64,000 nt of DNA, taken from Lomentospora prolificans (Eukaryota; Ascomycota; Sordariomycetes; Microascales; Microascaceae). This document shows, in pieces, positions 20,668 to 31,871 of the stretch. A model generated the notes under the pieces. It had not been told where the DNA came from. It saw only the letters and a program-made list of their open reading frames with translations, and did not search any database. The position numbers and the translations under genes are program-made. Within the stretch, counting starts at the first letter, position 1. Each line of letters begins with the position of its first letter. Location of the stretch: assembly GCA_029532625.1 (NCBI GenBank), contig JARFXM010000009.1, positions 186,001 through 250,000 of the forward strand. Reading direction: 5' to 3'.

Positions 20668-21654
20668 ATGTCCAAATCTCCCCCCGCCCACTCCCCCCCA
20701 ACCTACTCTGAATCCATCTCATCCCCCTCGTCGCCCTCCTCCTACTTCCCCCTTCAACCCTCCCAGCCCACCAACAAGCCAAACCCAACCACCCACCTGG
20801 CCTCCCACCTCGCAAACCTCCCTCACCTCATCCGCGAATCCCACAAAGCCCACCACGAATCCCGCACCGCCTCCGACCTCTCCCTCATCCGCCTCATAAC
20901 CCCCCACATCGAATCCCTCCTCCACCAATTCGCCACCCGCCCTTCCCTCCCTCCCCTCGCCGAGCTCACCATCGTCCCCGCCGCCGCCGTCCCCCCCGAC
21001 TGGACCTTTACCAACTCCTCGGCCTCGGCCCGCTCCTCCTCCTCTTCTCGTCCGGACGGCGAAATCCACGAGCTCGTCCGCGTCACCGTCGACGAGGATA
21101 CCGCCGAGAAACTTCGCCTCGATCAGGCCAATACCGACTTTGCTTCCACCGCCTCCGTCCAATCCGAGTCCGCCGTCAACCGCTCAAACCCTTGGCAGAC
21201 CCCCCACGAGTTTGACGACTGGGGCCGCTGGGGCGACGACCTCGACGGCGGCATCTCTTCCAGGAACCCCCCGGACTGGCTCTGGTGGCAGGACGAGGAG
21301 CTGGCAAAGAGGTTGGCCAGGCACCTCCAGCCTAGAGCTTACCCGCCGAGGCAGGCCCCCGTGCCAGCCCCGCCGGCCCCGCCGGTGGCTTCGCCCGGGC
21401 CCGCTGTGCTTACCAAGGAGCCGCCGAGGGCCGCTAGCCGGTGGAGCATGTTCAAGTCCCCGGACCCGCTCGTCCCCGCGCCGAAGCCATCGCCTCTCCA
21501 AGGTCTCCAGAGGAGAGGCACTCTACCTGCCGAAGAAGCCGTCGTCATGACGGTACGGCCCGAGGAAGTCACTTTCCGGAGGGAAAACGAGTTTGGCATT
21601 TGGGAGAGCAAGAATGGATACGGCTTGGTTGTCAAGGTGAGGACGAGGAGGTAA
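20668..21654 (+). CDS. Conserved fungal protein of unknown function
   Basis: A 328-codon single-exon gene. The N-terminus is Ser/Pro-rich and disordered. A helical region (about 45-100: HLASHLANLPHLIRESHKAH and SLIRLITPHIESLLHQFATR) follows. A Trp-rich acidic segment has HEFDDWGRWGDDLDGG and NPPDWLWWQDEELAKRLARH, then a Pro/Ala-rich linker. The C-terminus, EEVTFRRENEFGIWESKNGY followed by GLVVKVRTRR, is a motif I associate with a family of uncharacterised ascomycete proteins. No enzymatic residues, signal peptide or membrane segment are seen. The start ATG follows a CT-rich leader and fits a fungal context (CGCCATGTCC). Role unknown. Confidence 0.75.
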   Translation: MSKSPPAHSPPTYSESISSPSSPSSYFPLQPSQPTNKPNPTTHLASHLANLPHLIRESHKAHHESRTASDLSLIRLITPHIESLLHQFATRPSLPPLAELTIVPAAAVPPDWTFTNSSASARSSSSSRPDGEIHELVRVTVDEDTAEKLRLDQANTDFASTASVQSESAVNRSNPWQTPHEFDDWGRWGDDLDGGISSRNPPDWLWWQDEELAKRLARHLQPRAYPPRQAPVPAPPAPPVASPGPAVLTKEPPRAASRWSMFKSPDPLVPAPKPSPLQGLQRRGTLPAEEAVVMTVRPEEVTFRRENEFGIWESKNGYGLVVKVRTRR

Positions 21655-21889
21655 AAAAAAAAAAAAAAGAAAAAAAAAATGCCGCCCGCCAAACAAAATT
21701 GCATGTACTCGCAGTTTCCTTCTTCTTTATTCGTCCAGATGTATTAAAAACTATTTCTATCCCTTTCCTTAACTCTGTTCATCCCATCGTAACATTAGCT
21801 ACAAGGATCAGCCTCCTCCGGCCGTCCCTCTTTTTCAACCGAGATACCCCATCAGTTTTAATACAAAGTGACAAATAAAATATATACCG

Positions 21890-24799
21890 TTAACCAAACT
21901 TAATGCCCGAGCTCGGGTCCCATGTTCCGCTCGTAGGTGGCTTGACTCCCGGAGTGCTCCCCCTCGCCGGTGACGCCGAGGGCGCCGCAAACTTGATCCC
22001 CATGTCCGGTGTCCACATACCCTGCATAGGAGCTACAGGGCGAGGCTGCTGCGGAGAGACGGTCGAGCCGGCCCAGGATTGAATAGGCGCTTCGGCCGGC
22101 TGCTGAGGAGCGACCGGCATCGGATTTTGAGCATGCCCTTGATGCTGCGGGATAGACTGGCGGTGCTGCGCTTGACCTTGTGGAGGAAAGAAGGTGTTGT
22201 CTGGGGCTTGGTACGCCGCTGTAGGCGGAGAATGAACGGGGCTCCGGTTGATGTGGAGCGTAGACAACGGCGGAAGTGACAGTTCCCTAGTTGGCTGTTA
22301 GTCCAGAAGGTCAGAGGTACAAGTTCGACGGGTTGGTTCACTTGCTCTTCGAGGCCCCTCGCTTCCATCCTTCGCTGGTTCGCCCACGCCCTCGCCTGGT
22401 CCCTAAACTGCTGCCCCACAATCCGGCTAAGATCGTTGTAAAACTTCCGGCCCACCTCAAGATTGTTGATAATCTCCTTGTACTTGAAGTACGCAGCTTC
22501 GAGTGTCTGAAGGCGCTGCTCCCTCAGCTTGGAGCTGCTGTCGCCCTTCTTCTTCTGGCTCTCAAACTCCCGGTTCACGCGCGTCAGTTCCGTGAGCAGG
22601 CGCTCCTGCTCCTCTTTCTCTTTGTCCATGGCGTCGAGTTCTGGCTCGTAGAGTTTGTCGAGACGCTTCTCAAAGAAGTCTTCAAAGTGCGCCGGCACGA
22701 TGGCCGTCGAAGGGTACGTCCTCTCCAGGCGCGCGGCTTCCTTGAGGATGTCGAGGCGGATATCGTCGGCGCACGCCTTCTCCTTCAGGGCCTCAACCTT
22801 CTTTCGTCGCCGCGACTCGAGTCGCAAAACATCGTTGTACACCCCGCGCAGCCTTCCTATGACCGTCTTGAGATTCTCGGGGATCGTGGCGTGCAAGCTT
22901 GACGGCACGTAGCTCATGAGATGCCGGTCAGGACCCCCGAGGAGTTCAAGCGTTTCCGCTACCCCCGCGAACTTTTCCCTCACAACGTTGTCGCTACTCA
23001 AACTTGTCGAAAGATAGCCCTCAATCTCTTGCACTCTACCCCAAAGCACGCTTCCGTGAGGATCCTCGCGTCCCGTGGGTCGAGTCCATCGGTCTGTTCC
23101 GTACTTCATCCGCAAGCGGTTATCCTCTTCCTCTTCGGACGCAAGAATTTCAATGCCCTCGTCGTAGACAGCTTGGTCGGCAGCGCGAAGCTTTTCAATA
23201 TCCGCAAAGCTCTTGTTGATCCGGTTGATAGCATCTGCTTGCCTTATTTCCTCGGCGTGCTGGGTAAGGCTATGGGGTAGTCCGAGGGGCTTCTCCAGGG
23301 CCTGCAAGGACCCTGGAAGTCCAAGAGAGGTGAGCACGGTATGCACATCTTCGGTCAGAACTTCGAGACTCTGAATGATATTCTGGTTCACGAGTCGATC
23401 CCTCCGCTCTTCGTAGATGGACGTTGCCTGGTGGACAGAAAACGGAACGAGGCGCGAGAATAGCGCCGGCCCAAACTCGGCCTGGTCGCCGAGATGATCA
23501 AACGGCTTCGCCACCTGCGGCGGAGTCTTCGCGACGGCCATGTTTGCGCGGTCAAGAATCTTCAACTCGGCCTTGGAGGGCACAGCATCTGGGGGAGACG
23601 CCAGCGGTCAGCAAACCTGCATCGAAAGGGAGGCATCAACCTGTTCCTTACTCAAGTATATCATATCATTGTCCCTCTCTGCTCGCTTCAAGTCCTCTTC
23701 GACCTTTTTCTTCAAGTTTTGAAGGTCTTCCATGACCGTCTTGTTCAGGCAACCCTTCTTCGTGTCCTTGAGTCCCTCGACAACGCAAATAACGGCATCC
23801 TTCAACCTCGCTACCTCTTCGCCAAACTTTCCCCTCTCCAGGCAATCCCGCGCAGCCCGGTACTGCGCAGCAGCAGCAAAGTGATGCTGCTTCGCACTGA
23901 AATGGTGAATCCAAGCCGAGCTGATCGCATCGCTCTTGACCGCAGCCTCCCCAGCAAGGTCATACAAATCCGACACCCTCGCCGCCAGCTTGGCGATGCT
24001 CCCGTCCCTGTACCCGTCCATAACGGCCTTTTGCCAGAAGCACTCTTGGCTTTGAGCCAAGAGGAGCTGCATGAGGGACTCGAGGGTGTGTTCGTCCATG
24101 TCCTCGGGTGGGTCAGACATTCTGAGCTCGGGAACGACCTCCTTCCTCATGTGCTCGAGGACGCCGGCGGCGAGAGAGAAGTAGTTTGCGGCGGTTTTGA
24201 GACCGTCGGTTGTGTTTCTGGGGGAGGATATGGCGAGCTGAGAGTAGAGGGCGGCGAGGTTGTAGAGAACGTTGAGGAGCTCGTACTTTAGGTTGTTGCG
24301 GACCATGGGGCGGTCGGCGTTGTAGCCAAGGGCTGGGTACCACGTAAAGTCGGCGCCGATCTGGAGCGAGGACGAAGGTCAATTAAAAATAAAATAAAAT
24401 AAAAGTAAAATAAAAGAAAGAAAGAGAAAGGCTCCACAAAGATGATAGCAGGGTTATTGGGGAAGAAGGGCGGCATACATCAATCGGGAACTTTCCTCCT
24501 ATCCAAACAAGCTGCGCGGCGTAGGCCTGCAACCTCTTGATACCGCTCTGATGCGGCTCACGGACATTAACAGCATCGTTTCGAAGCGCATCAATGACCT
24601 CGAGGTCCTGACGGAACATGTCTGGATGCTGATCGTATTTCACGCTGATATACTGCTTGATGGCCGTCGAGAGCGAAAGGTGCACGCCCTTCCTAAACGG
24701 AAGGGAAATAATGTTGGCCCTGGGCGCGACGAGGTCCAAAAGTTAGCCGGCGCTGCGTTCTAAAGGGAGTTGGTCGGATAATTCGGGTACTTACGCCAT
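21890..24799 (-). CDS. palA: pH-response regulator PalA/RIM20, BRO1-domain protein
   Basis: Five exons are inferred: 24795-24799, 24479-24719, 23652-24360, 22342-23588 and 21890-22294, giving 868 residues. Exon 1 is only ATGGC; joining to 24719 yields MAANIISLPFRKGVHLSLS, the family N-terminus. The BRO1 domain spans about residues 1-370 (ADFTWYPALGYNADRP, LYNLAALYSQLA, AWIHHFSAKQHHFAAAAQYR). The V-shaped coiled-coil domain follows (NAVPSKAELKILDRANMA, later QRRMEARGLEEQ). The Pro/Gln-rich tail ends with two related motifs, MWTPDMGIKF and TWDPSSGIKFG. PalA binds YPxL motifs in the transcription factor PacC and ESCRT-III at endosomes, bringing PacC to the protease PalB in alkaline pH. The last intron (22295-22341, 47 nt) is least certain; it is required to reach the conserved tail frame. 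Confidence 0.9.
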
Positions 24800-25449
24800 C
24801 GCGAAGAACTCTCGTCGATTGGCAGTATCGTCACGATGCGAAATGCGATGGAAGTTAGGGAACCGTGGGCTGGGCGAGCCTAATAAAAAGGGATGAAGTC
24901 ATCGTGTGGTGACCAAGGCAACCAGCGAAATTTTGCCAGAATCCGGCACAAGTAAATATTAGAACCTCACGTCGAAAGGCGGGGGCGGGGTAGTCCTACC
25001 CGACCACTCATACATGTAGTGTACTTGGTGGCCAGCGGCGGCCCAGCGCTGGTTAGCAGCGGGTAACGTCATCCTGGCATGGCCAGCTGACAGAGGCGTC
25101 ACATTTTAGGTGCCCCGACCCCTGTAACTTGGAGTCAATTTATCAGGCACGGAACATTGAAATAATCAGTTGCGAGATCTATCCAACATTGGAAGCTTCC
25201 ACTATCAGGGCCAGACTGATATCCATAATTATCTATACTACGATTTGTAAAAGGTCCATGCACTTTCCAGGTAATTCTTATTCTCAGGGCACGTAACTCA
25301 TAAAGAAAAAAGAAGGAGAAAAAGAGGAAAAGAGGAAAAAAGAAGGAGAAAAAGAGGAAAAGAGGAGAAAAGAAAGAGAAAAAAAAAATCATCTCTCGTC
25401 CGTCAGTGCATTTCACAAAGGAAAATCAACCCGCCCCCCTGGCTCAAAT
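24800..25449. other. palA promoter and SYLF gene 3' region
   Basis: 650 bp without a gene. It contains GCCAGC-type words (near 25030 and 25080) and, near the SYLF gene stop, a purine-rich 30-bp tandem repeat. Confidence 0.5.
25304..25390. repeat. Purine-only tandem repeat, 30-bp unit
   Basis: The unit AGAAGGAGAAAAAGAGGAAA plus ten further purines occurs at 25311-25340 and again at 25341-25370 with one change near the end, flanked by partial copies. It lies 60-150 bp downstream of the SYLF-protein stop. Confidence 0.85.
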
Positions 25450-27267
25450 CTACTGATACATATTCGGCCCCTTCTGATCGCCACTTCCAGGGTACGCAGC
25501 CGCCGGCGCCTGATAAGGAGGCAACTCCTCGTTTCTGATCGCCCCCGAAGCTACCGCTTCATCGGCCTTGTAATATCCAGCATGTTCAGGCTGCACGGGA
25601 GCACCAGCGCTGGGTCCCGCAGCACCATATGCACCGGCCGCCGGCGGAGGGTGAGCGACGGCGGGCGTAACAACCGCGGGCGGAACGATGACCTCTTCCC
25701 CATCCTCCTTCCTCATTTCCGCCTTCTTAAGCGCATCCAGAAGCACCGTGGTCGCCTTGGGCCAAAGAGTCGCGGCCTCTTGCGCCACCAAGCCTTCGGA
25801 ACGGAGAATCTGCTGAACGCTGACCGCCTGGCCGTAAAAGGCATGGTTGGCCTCCTTGCGCTCGGTGATGACGGTACCGTCGGCTTGGATACCAGCCCAG
25901 AGGCCACGAGACTTGATGTAAGTGAACACAGGGCTCAAGGACTTGAGACTGCTTGATCGACGGTGTTGGGAGGTGGGGCGCTGCTGGCCCTCCGCTGAAA
26001 GCTTGGTAGGATCCGTCGGCACACCGGGCGCGGCAACTCCTGGCTGCGTCTGAGATTGTGTCGGCTCTACAACGGCCGGCGGAGGCTGAGTCGAGGCGGG
26101 CACCTGGCCGGCGGGCTTTTCTTTTCCGTAGCTACTGTGGCCCTGCTCGGCAGGTTCGTAAGGGCCTGCGCCAGCACCGATATCAAGCTTGCCACCAGCA
26201 CCGAAAGGTCCAGCTGAGACACCAATTTCCGAGCCTAGGCTCACCCTAGTACGCATAAACGCTTCAAGAGCGGCGGGGCTATTGATAACACACACGCAAT
26301 CGTAGATATCGACGCCAGCCAGGAAGCCTGCGCCGAGGGTGTGAACTTGAATACCCGAAGGAGGGCTCCAGGACCCGTCGGGGAGACGGGCAATAAGAAC
26401 GCCTGAACCAGTGGCGGCGGAGAACTGGAACCCGATACGAGCTGTGGTGAAAATTGCGAGTCCGACGGCGTTGGTAAGTACCTTGCGGGGGATTCGGACA
26501 AGGGCGCGGTCGCGGGATCGGGATCTTTTAGCGTCCGACTTGGCTCCGTCGACGGGAGTAACGGGTCGCTGGCCATCGCCGTGGGCTCCTTCTTCTAGAA
26601 AATGGGGTGTTAGTCTCTTTTCCCGTTTCCCCAGTCTGCTCCTCTTATTCGTAAACTCACTGCAGAAGCTCAATAGAATTGCCGCAGCCTTTTCGCACTC
26701 CTTATCCATCGTGCTGGGCAAAAAGGCCTGCGATCCCATCTTATTCGCAAAGGCATTAATGGGCCCCGCGGCCTTGGCGCCAAGCTGATGCATCTTGGTG
26801 CTCCACCCCTTGTGTTTGGAGTGCCTCTTTTCCTCATCGGTCAGCTGAGCCTGAGGTTCGACCGGAGGCGCATTATAGGCCTGCCCAGCCGGATGGTAGT
26901 CGGCAGGATTGTAGTCGGGGATGGGCTTGTCGTTGGGATGCTGTGGGGGCGGAGGGAATTGAGGCTGAGCCTGGCTCGTCGTTTGGGCTCCGTAAACAGG
27001 TTGCTGCTGGATGGGAGGAGGACCAGCGGGTGGGTTGTAGGCCGCATCGTGTGTATACTGCCCCTGCTGCGGATACTCCGTTTTGGGGGGATACTGCGTC
27101 TGCTGGGGATCTTCTGTGTGTTGAGGATACTGTCCCTGCTGGAATTGTTCCGTCTGCGGAGGATACTGCGTCTGCGCTACTGGGGGAGGACCCGGGGGCG
27201 GGGGAGGGAAATAGTACTGCTCATCACCCTTGGCCTTGTCGCCAGTTTGGCGATTGTGGTCCGCCAT
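25450..27267 (-). CDS. SYLF-domain protein (LSB3/YSC84-like) with Pro/Gln-rich N-terminus
   Basis: Two exons (26661-27267 and 25450-26594) with a 66-nt intron (GTGAGT donor, GACTAAC branch, CTAG acceptor) give 583 residues. The intron length is divisible by three, so unspliced reading also stays open; the splice signals and restored CKEGAHGDG sequence favour removal. Residues 1-150 are Pro/Gln/Tyr-rich with repeated QYP units (QTQYPPQTEQFQQGQYPQ). The Ysc84/SYLF lipid-binding domain follows (STMDKECEKAAAILLSFC, IPRKVLTNAVGLAIFTTARI, GFQFSAATGSGVLIARLPDG, SPPSGIQVHTLGAGFLAGVD, LGSEIGVSAGPFGAGG, then SPVFTYIKSRGLWAGIQADG). Yeast LSB3 and YSC84 act at actin patches in endocytosis and have a C-terminal SH3; none is present here. 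Polyproline near the N-terminus (YYFPPPPPGPPP) could instead bind SH3 partners. Confidence 0.88.
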   Translation of the reverse strand: MADHNRQTGDKAKGDEQYYFPPPPPGPPPVAQTQYPPQTEQFQQGQYPQHTEDPQQTQYPPKTEYPQQGQYTHDAAYNPPAGPPPIQQQPVYGAQTTSQAQPQFPPPPQHPNDKPIPDYNPADYHPAGQAYNAPPVEPQAQLTDEEKRHSKHKGWSTKMHQLGAKAAGPINAFANKMGSQAFLPSTMDKECEKAAAILLSFCSEFTNKRSRLGKREKRLTPHFLEEGAHGDGQRPVTPVDGAKSDAKRSRSRDRALVRIPRKVLTNAVGLAIFTTARIGFQFSAATGSGVLIARLPDGSWSPPSGIQVHTLGAGFLAGVDIYDCVCVINSPAALEAFMRTRVSLGSEIGVSAGPFGAGGKLDIGAGAGPYEPAEQGHSSYGKEKPAGQVPASTQPPPAVVEPTQSQTQPGVAAPGVPTDPTKLSAEGQQRPTSQHRRSSSLKSLSPVFTYIKSRGLWAGIQADGTVITERKEANHAFYGQAVSVQQILRSEGLVAQEAATLWPKATTVLLDALKKAEMRKEDGEEVIVPPAVVTPAVAHPPPAAGAYGAAGPSAGAPVQPEHAGYYKADEAVASGAIRNEELPPYQAPAAAYPGSGDQKGPNMYQ

Positions 27268-30200
27268 GGCGATTTAGACGTGAATATGGTCGAATTCGAA
27301 AAGAAAAAAAGATTTTAAGAATTCACACTGGAGGCTCTAGAACAGAAGATAAAGTTGGATTGGAATTGAATGTATTCGAGCAGGTCGCAATCAAGTGATA
27401 GGACAGTCTCGTTTTATCGCGGGGCAGCAGTCGCGAAGCTCAGGATCGGCTGATGTCATCGCTCCCGTCGTCACTGCCCAATTTGACCGTCCACGTCGGC
27501 AGAGTCGTAAGCTCAGATTTGGTTCTCGGCCTCCAAAGACATTATTAGCGTGGTGTTCGCCACAATTCTAAGCCACACAATTACGTCGATCTGTTTATTA
27601 CACAGGTATCTCGCTCTCTTTTTAAGTGGTGGGACGTCCCGCCGATGGCGATGCAGCCAATTGATCGGTTCCATTACGCTTCCGCGACATGCAGCTGGTG
27701 CGAAATCAAAGTAATATGTCCCCAATCTGACAATCTTGGCGGCTTGGCCTTACTTGTATCCCTCAGTCTTTGCTCAGGCGGAATCAGGCCTGGCTCAGCT
27801 TCGGCTAAATCAGCTCCAGCATCTCGCTAGATCTTGTCCAAATCGACAGATGACCCAAAAAAGCGTCCCACTGACAAGAGGCCCCAGAACTCGGACGCCG
27901 TGATTTCGCAATGTCAACCACTTGTTAGTGATGTCCTTGCACTGACGGAAGAGTATATGAGAGAATACAGTCTATATGAGGAGGAAGATGTCCCCATTCA
28001 TTGATCTATAGAATATCTAGAGTCAAGAGCCAATATACATCTCTCCTTGCCACGTATTCAACAGGATCTGTCTACTGGACTGTGGCGGACAGTGAGGAAC
28101 CTCTTCTGGCGCAGGACGGATCGTTGGTTTATGATACCGCAGCCTTCTGGGCGCGACAATTAGATTCGGGGTCAGAAAGCATGCAAATCGACACAAGTCC
28201 GCACCAACCTACCGCTGTTGTCGATGACCATATTGTGGACGATGACGATATATATTCCGCAAATTGATATCAAGACTGTTCCGACGTGTTCTTTGCTTGG
28301 CGGAAAAAATCAATATTCCATCCATGCCGGTCCCTACCCCTTGCTATTCTTGGGCACTGAGAGGACCCAGAGTGGATCTTCCAGGCACAGCGATTTCAAT
28401 GAATCCCAAGATCCAGAGAGATGACAGCTGCGAAAAATTTCCACGATCTTCTGGGTTTAGTTACAATACGAGACAACTACGGAGATACAGGGAAACGGGC
28501 CAAAAGACAAGGCATTTCAGGTTTGTACGCAGTCTGATAACAGTCCAGGAAGGAGTCTAGGGAAGCCAAATCGTGCAGGTGGTTGTCACAAGTGTTCGAT
28601 GTTCCCAGACGTGTAAAACCGTCTAAATAAAAAAATGAAAAAGAAAGGAAAGGAAAAGAAAGAAAAGAAAGGGAAAAAAAAAATAGAAAAGAAATACGGC
28701 TAGTTTCTGGCCCCATCCAGTGAGCACCAGAAAAGTAATTTCATCGGGATGGTCGTGAGATTGCATTAACCTACTTCTTCTATACCTCGACGGACGAAGC
28801 CGCCGTGATGATTTTCTAAACAGATATCAAACTGTAGTTGCACATTCGTGCACTTAGCTCATCTTCAGCCTGGGCGGACCACTCAGCGCTTGAGCGCATC
28901 ACAGCGTATGTAGGCACGCACAACGAACGAAATGGGCGAAGGATTCTCTGACTGCACCTAGCATGCAACACGTCCAGGCCATCCGTGATTCTGCCCCGGA
29001 TTGGCTTTTGAGGATAAATCAGGCGCTTGTCTAGAACAGGGCGCAGAAGCCCAGGCTGATTGGTTCGTATTAGCCCATCGGACCAACCTTGTGTCTAAGT
29101 GGGCTCCCTGGGCAGACAGCACGGTGGGGGTTTTTCTACACCTCAACACTAGTTACCCCCTTTCCCTATCTATACTACCATCCTCAGTTCAGGACGTTTT
29201 ATCGCTTGCTAATAGGATTCACGTGTCCTAATCTCGCCCTTGTAAGCGGCATCTATATATGCTGATCATCAGTAATGCCGAAGGGAGGAATAGCGCGGAA
29301 TTGAATCTTTACCTTAGTCCTATAGCTGATAGTATTACAGGTCAGGGGAAACACTCAAAGTTGGTCTGGTCAATGGTCCTTGTCGCTAGTCTAGTGGTCT
29401 GTCAGGACGTCGGGAGCCTTGTGGCTTCGAGGAGGTCTTGAGGACCCGTCAGCTCCTGGTGACAGTGTCGTAAGGGGGACAGGTCAAGCGATGAAGGGAT
29501 GAAATGTCAGAAATGAACTCGGTATAAAAAATCTCAGAGTAGAACTAGTCAAGAAGGCTTGAGGAGCGCGAATCAGGCCGGAGTCTCGATCAAAAGGACA
29601 GAAATCGCCTCGCGATTCCTCTGTCAGTCCTGTCGTGCTTCTCTTGAACTAGCCTGTCTCTGAGCTTGTCTGGCCTAAGCTTGTTGAAGAAGGGGAGAAA
29701 GGAAATGAAAACTAAGTGTCGACTTATACGGCTCCGCAGCGGTGATCCTCGCCGCTCCAGGACTTCACGCCACGAGATGCTGAAACCAGAGCACACGCAA
29801 TGACTATTTGTTGAGCATAATTCTTCCGTATACTTCGGTTTCTTTATTATAAAGGCGGTAAATGGTTGTAATATTATAGAAGTCGGGCCAGTTAGGTGTA
29901 AAAAGAGAGTTAGGTCGCTTCACGAGGACTGCAAACTTCCGGCTGGAGCACTAGACGCTGGTACTAAGTGTCATAGTACAGAGCCCTAGTCTGATCGTGA
30001 CCGGATGTAAGCCCGTGCCGATACGTGACCAGCCTCCCAGTCTGGCGCACTGCTCCCTCCAGTACTCCCCATCATGAAGCCTTCATTCCCCCCACCCTGC
30101 ATCCAGTTGGAAGTCACCAACAACCGTTTCTCGGCACGTGTCTAGCCTTAGATGCACACCAGCCCATTAGACGCCGCATAAAGGCTAAGAGCTCGACTCG

Positions 30201-30366
30201 ACTAAATAGATAAGCCAAACTTATACCTACTTCACCGCCAATCCAACTCCTTCTTGTCCCATCGGTTATCGTATTGCCATCCAAGCAATTGTGTGGTAGT
30301 CCTCAGGAGAAGGGACGCTAGGACAAGACTCGTGTTCTACCCCTATGATCGGGTAGGCTAACAGGC
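27268..30366. other. Gene-poor decayed region with one possible coding relic
   Basis: Three kilobases without a convincing gene. Around 27831-28267 on the plus strand a protein-like frame (QCQPLVSDVLALTEEYMREY) ends at TGA 28002-28004. An overlapping frame starting at 28001 continues with acidic sequence (VVDDHIVDDDDIYSAN) to 28267. This could be the end of a lost gene, unrecognised. The rest has short frames, an A/G-rich stretch near 28625-28690 and TA-rich patches. Confidence 0.4.
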
Positions 30367-30603
30367 TTATCGCCCTCCGGTATTTTTGTTTTCTGGTTGA
30401 GCTGAGGTGTGTTGTTGGCCTATTTCTTGGAGTGGCACGTTATTGCGACGGGCATTGTTGGAAAGATTGACCCTCGGATCTCTATATCGGCACACGAAGC
30501 AACAACAGCATATGAGAAGGATAACGGCTATGAATGGGAGGCCTATTATGAGAAATAAAATCTTGGATGAATCACCATGCTCCCAACGGGCTTTATTGCC
30601 CAT
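30367..30603 (-). CDS. Small one-pass membrane protein, 78 residues
   Basis: A compact ORF starting at an ATG in good context (CAAACCATGGGC). It encodes a short hydrophilic N-terminus (MGNKARWEHGDSSK), one strong membrane helix (ILFLIIGLPFIAVILLICCC), the Cys-rich juxtamembrane stretch CCCCFVCRYRDPR, and a polar Asn/Gln-rich tail of about 35 residues. Basic residues just after the helix predict a cytosolic C-terminus. The Cys cluster next to the helix is a plausible palmitoylation site, and MGNK could resemble a myristoylation start, although Asn and Lys at positions 3-4 do not follow the full consensus. It lies alone inside decayed DNA, yet has no stop or frame damage, which argues for function. 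Family not recognised. Confidence 0.5.
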   Translation of the reverse strand: MGNKARWEHGDSSKILFLIIGLPFIAVILLICCCCFVCRYRDPRVNLSNNARRNNVPLQEIGQQHTSAQPENKNTGGR

Positions 30604-31871
30604 GGTTTGGTTTGCTGGAGTTTTCTAAGTGGAGGTATAAGGTTGTTGTTGCGAGAGAGCGAGATAGGAGGAGAGGGGTGGTGGGGCTCACTGCTTTGTA
30701 GAGAAAAGAACGGAAAGGAATAGGGAAGTAAAGGTGCCTGTAGCATTTAAGCTTCTTTATTTTATTCTAAGAGCAGGATAGATTTAAAACACGAGGTGAT
30801 AGCAGGACCTGCTAATCACTAGTTATATTCGGCCCGTGATTGAATGTGGCATAGTCTTTACCCTCGTCCTAGAGCACACCTCACACATTTATCCTTTAAT
30901 ACAGCCATTATATCTATTTAGGCATTACCACCCCCTCGGGTCATATCAATTATCTGATCCTATTCATGCAGAGCTTCTCTGATTAGCAACTGCTTAGGTG
31001 CTAGATTTAACTCCTTGTGCAAATAAAGTCGGGTTAACCTGCTGAAGCATTCATGAGATATATTCACCACGATAGAAGCAATCAATGATGTTTTTTGCTA
31101 TTGTTTGATATAGCCTGAATATTTTACTCGCTAACGCCTTGTAAAGTGCAGCTGTGCTAACTTGACACGAATCGCTCACATCTCATGATAGACAATCGAG
31201 ACAATAATATGTCAAACATGTTCTATAAACGCATATTGGAAGTTGGGCCCCCAACAGCATCAGAACCAACAAGCAATATCGTAGGAAACATTTTCTTCGG
31301 TCCCTCACCAATGAATACTTTGATAGAAATGACCAACTGATAAAAAAGTCATACGATCGTTATTAACGCTGTAGAGGATAGGATTCAGGATATGATTTCT
31401 GGCCTCGAGCTGGGGCCGGACATATTGAGGTTTAGTGTTTTCACTTCGAGATGATATAGGCGAGCCTTTTCATCGGGAAACTCAAGCCGTTAAGGAGTTT
31501 AATAATACTTTAGCTCTATGAGTCATTAACCGTTGCCCGATTGCTTTTCAAAGCAGGATGTGCGGCACTTCGTTTTACTATATTGATGTCAAAGCGTTGA
31601 TATGTTGATCTCCTGGCGGGTTACAGATCCGTTCGTTTTGCTATTAGCGTAAGCATAGTAGCGATAATACCCACCAGGAGGTCTGCTAGGATAATTAGGT
31701 TCTAACGATAAAAAGTCCCCTACGTCTTAGCTTGGGAAGCAAGATGGCGAAGTATAAGTAGGATTCTTGTTCTTGCTATTCGAGACTATCCACCAAGTTC
31801 TACATCGAGCCTCCTCTTATCCTAGCCTCTATATCGACACGAAACTATCGCCTAAAGAGGTAGTCGCAGGT
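30604..31871. other. AT-rich region without coding frames
   Basis: The first 150 bp could be the promoter of the small membrane-protein gene. From about 30760 to 31760 the sequence is strongly AT-rich with frequent TA dinucleotides and has no frame of 60 codons on either strand, the pattern of an old RIP-mutated relic. No repeat unit or transposon end is recognised. Confidence 0.5.

Noticed and set aside
20414..20815. Arg/Glu-repeat ORF on the minus strand
   Set aside because: It is the translation of the CT/CA microsatellite and of the antisense of the real gene start at 20668.
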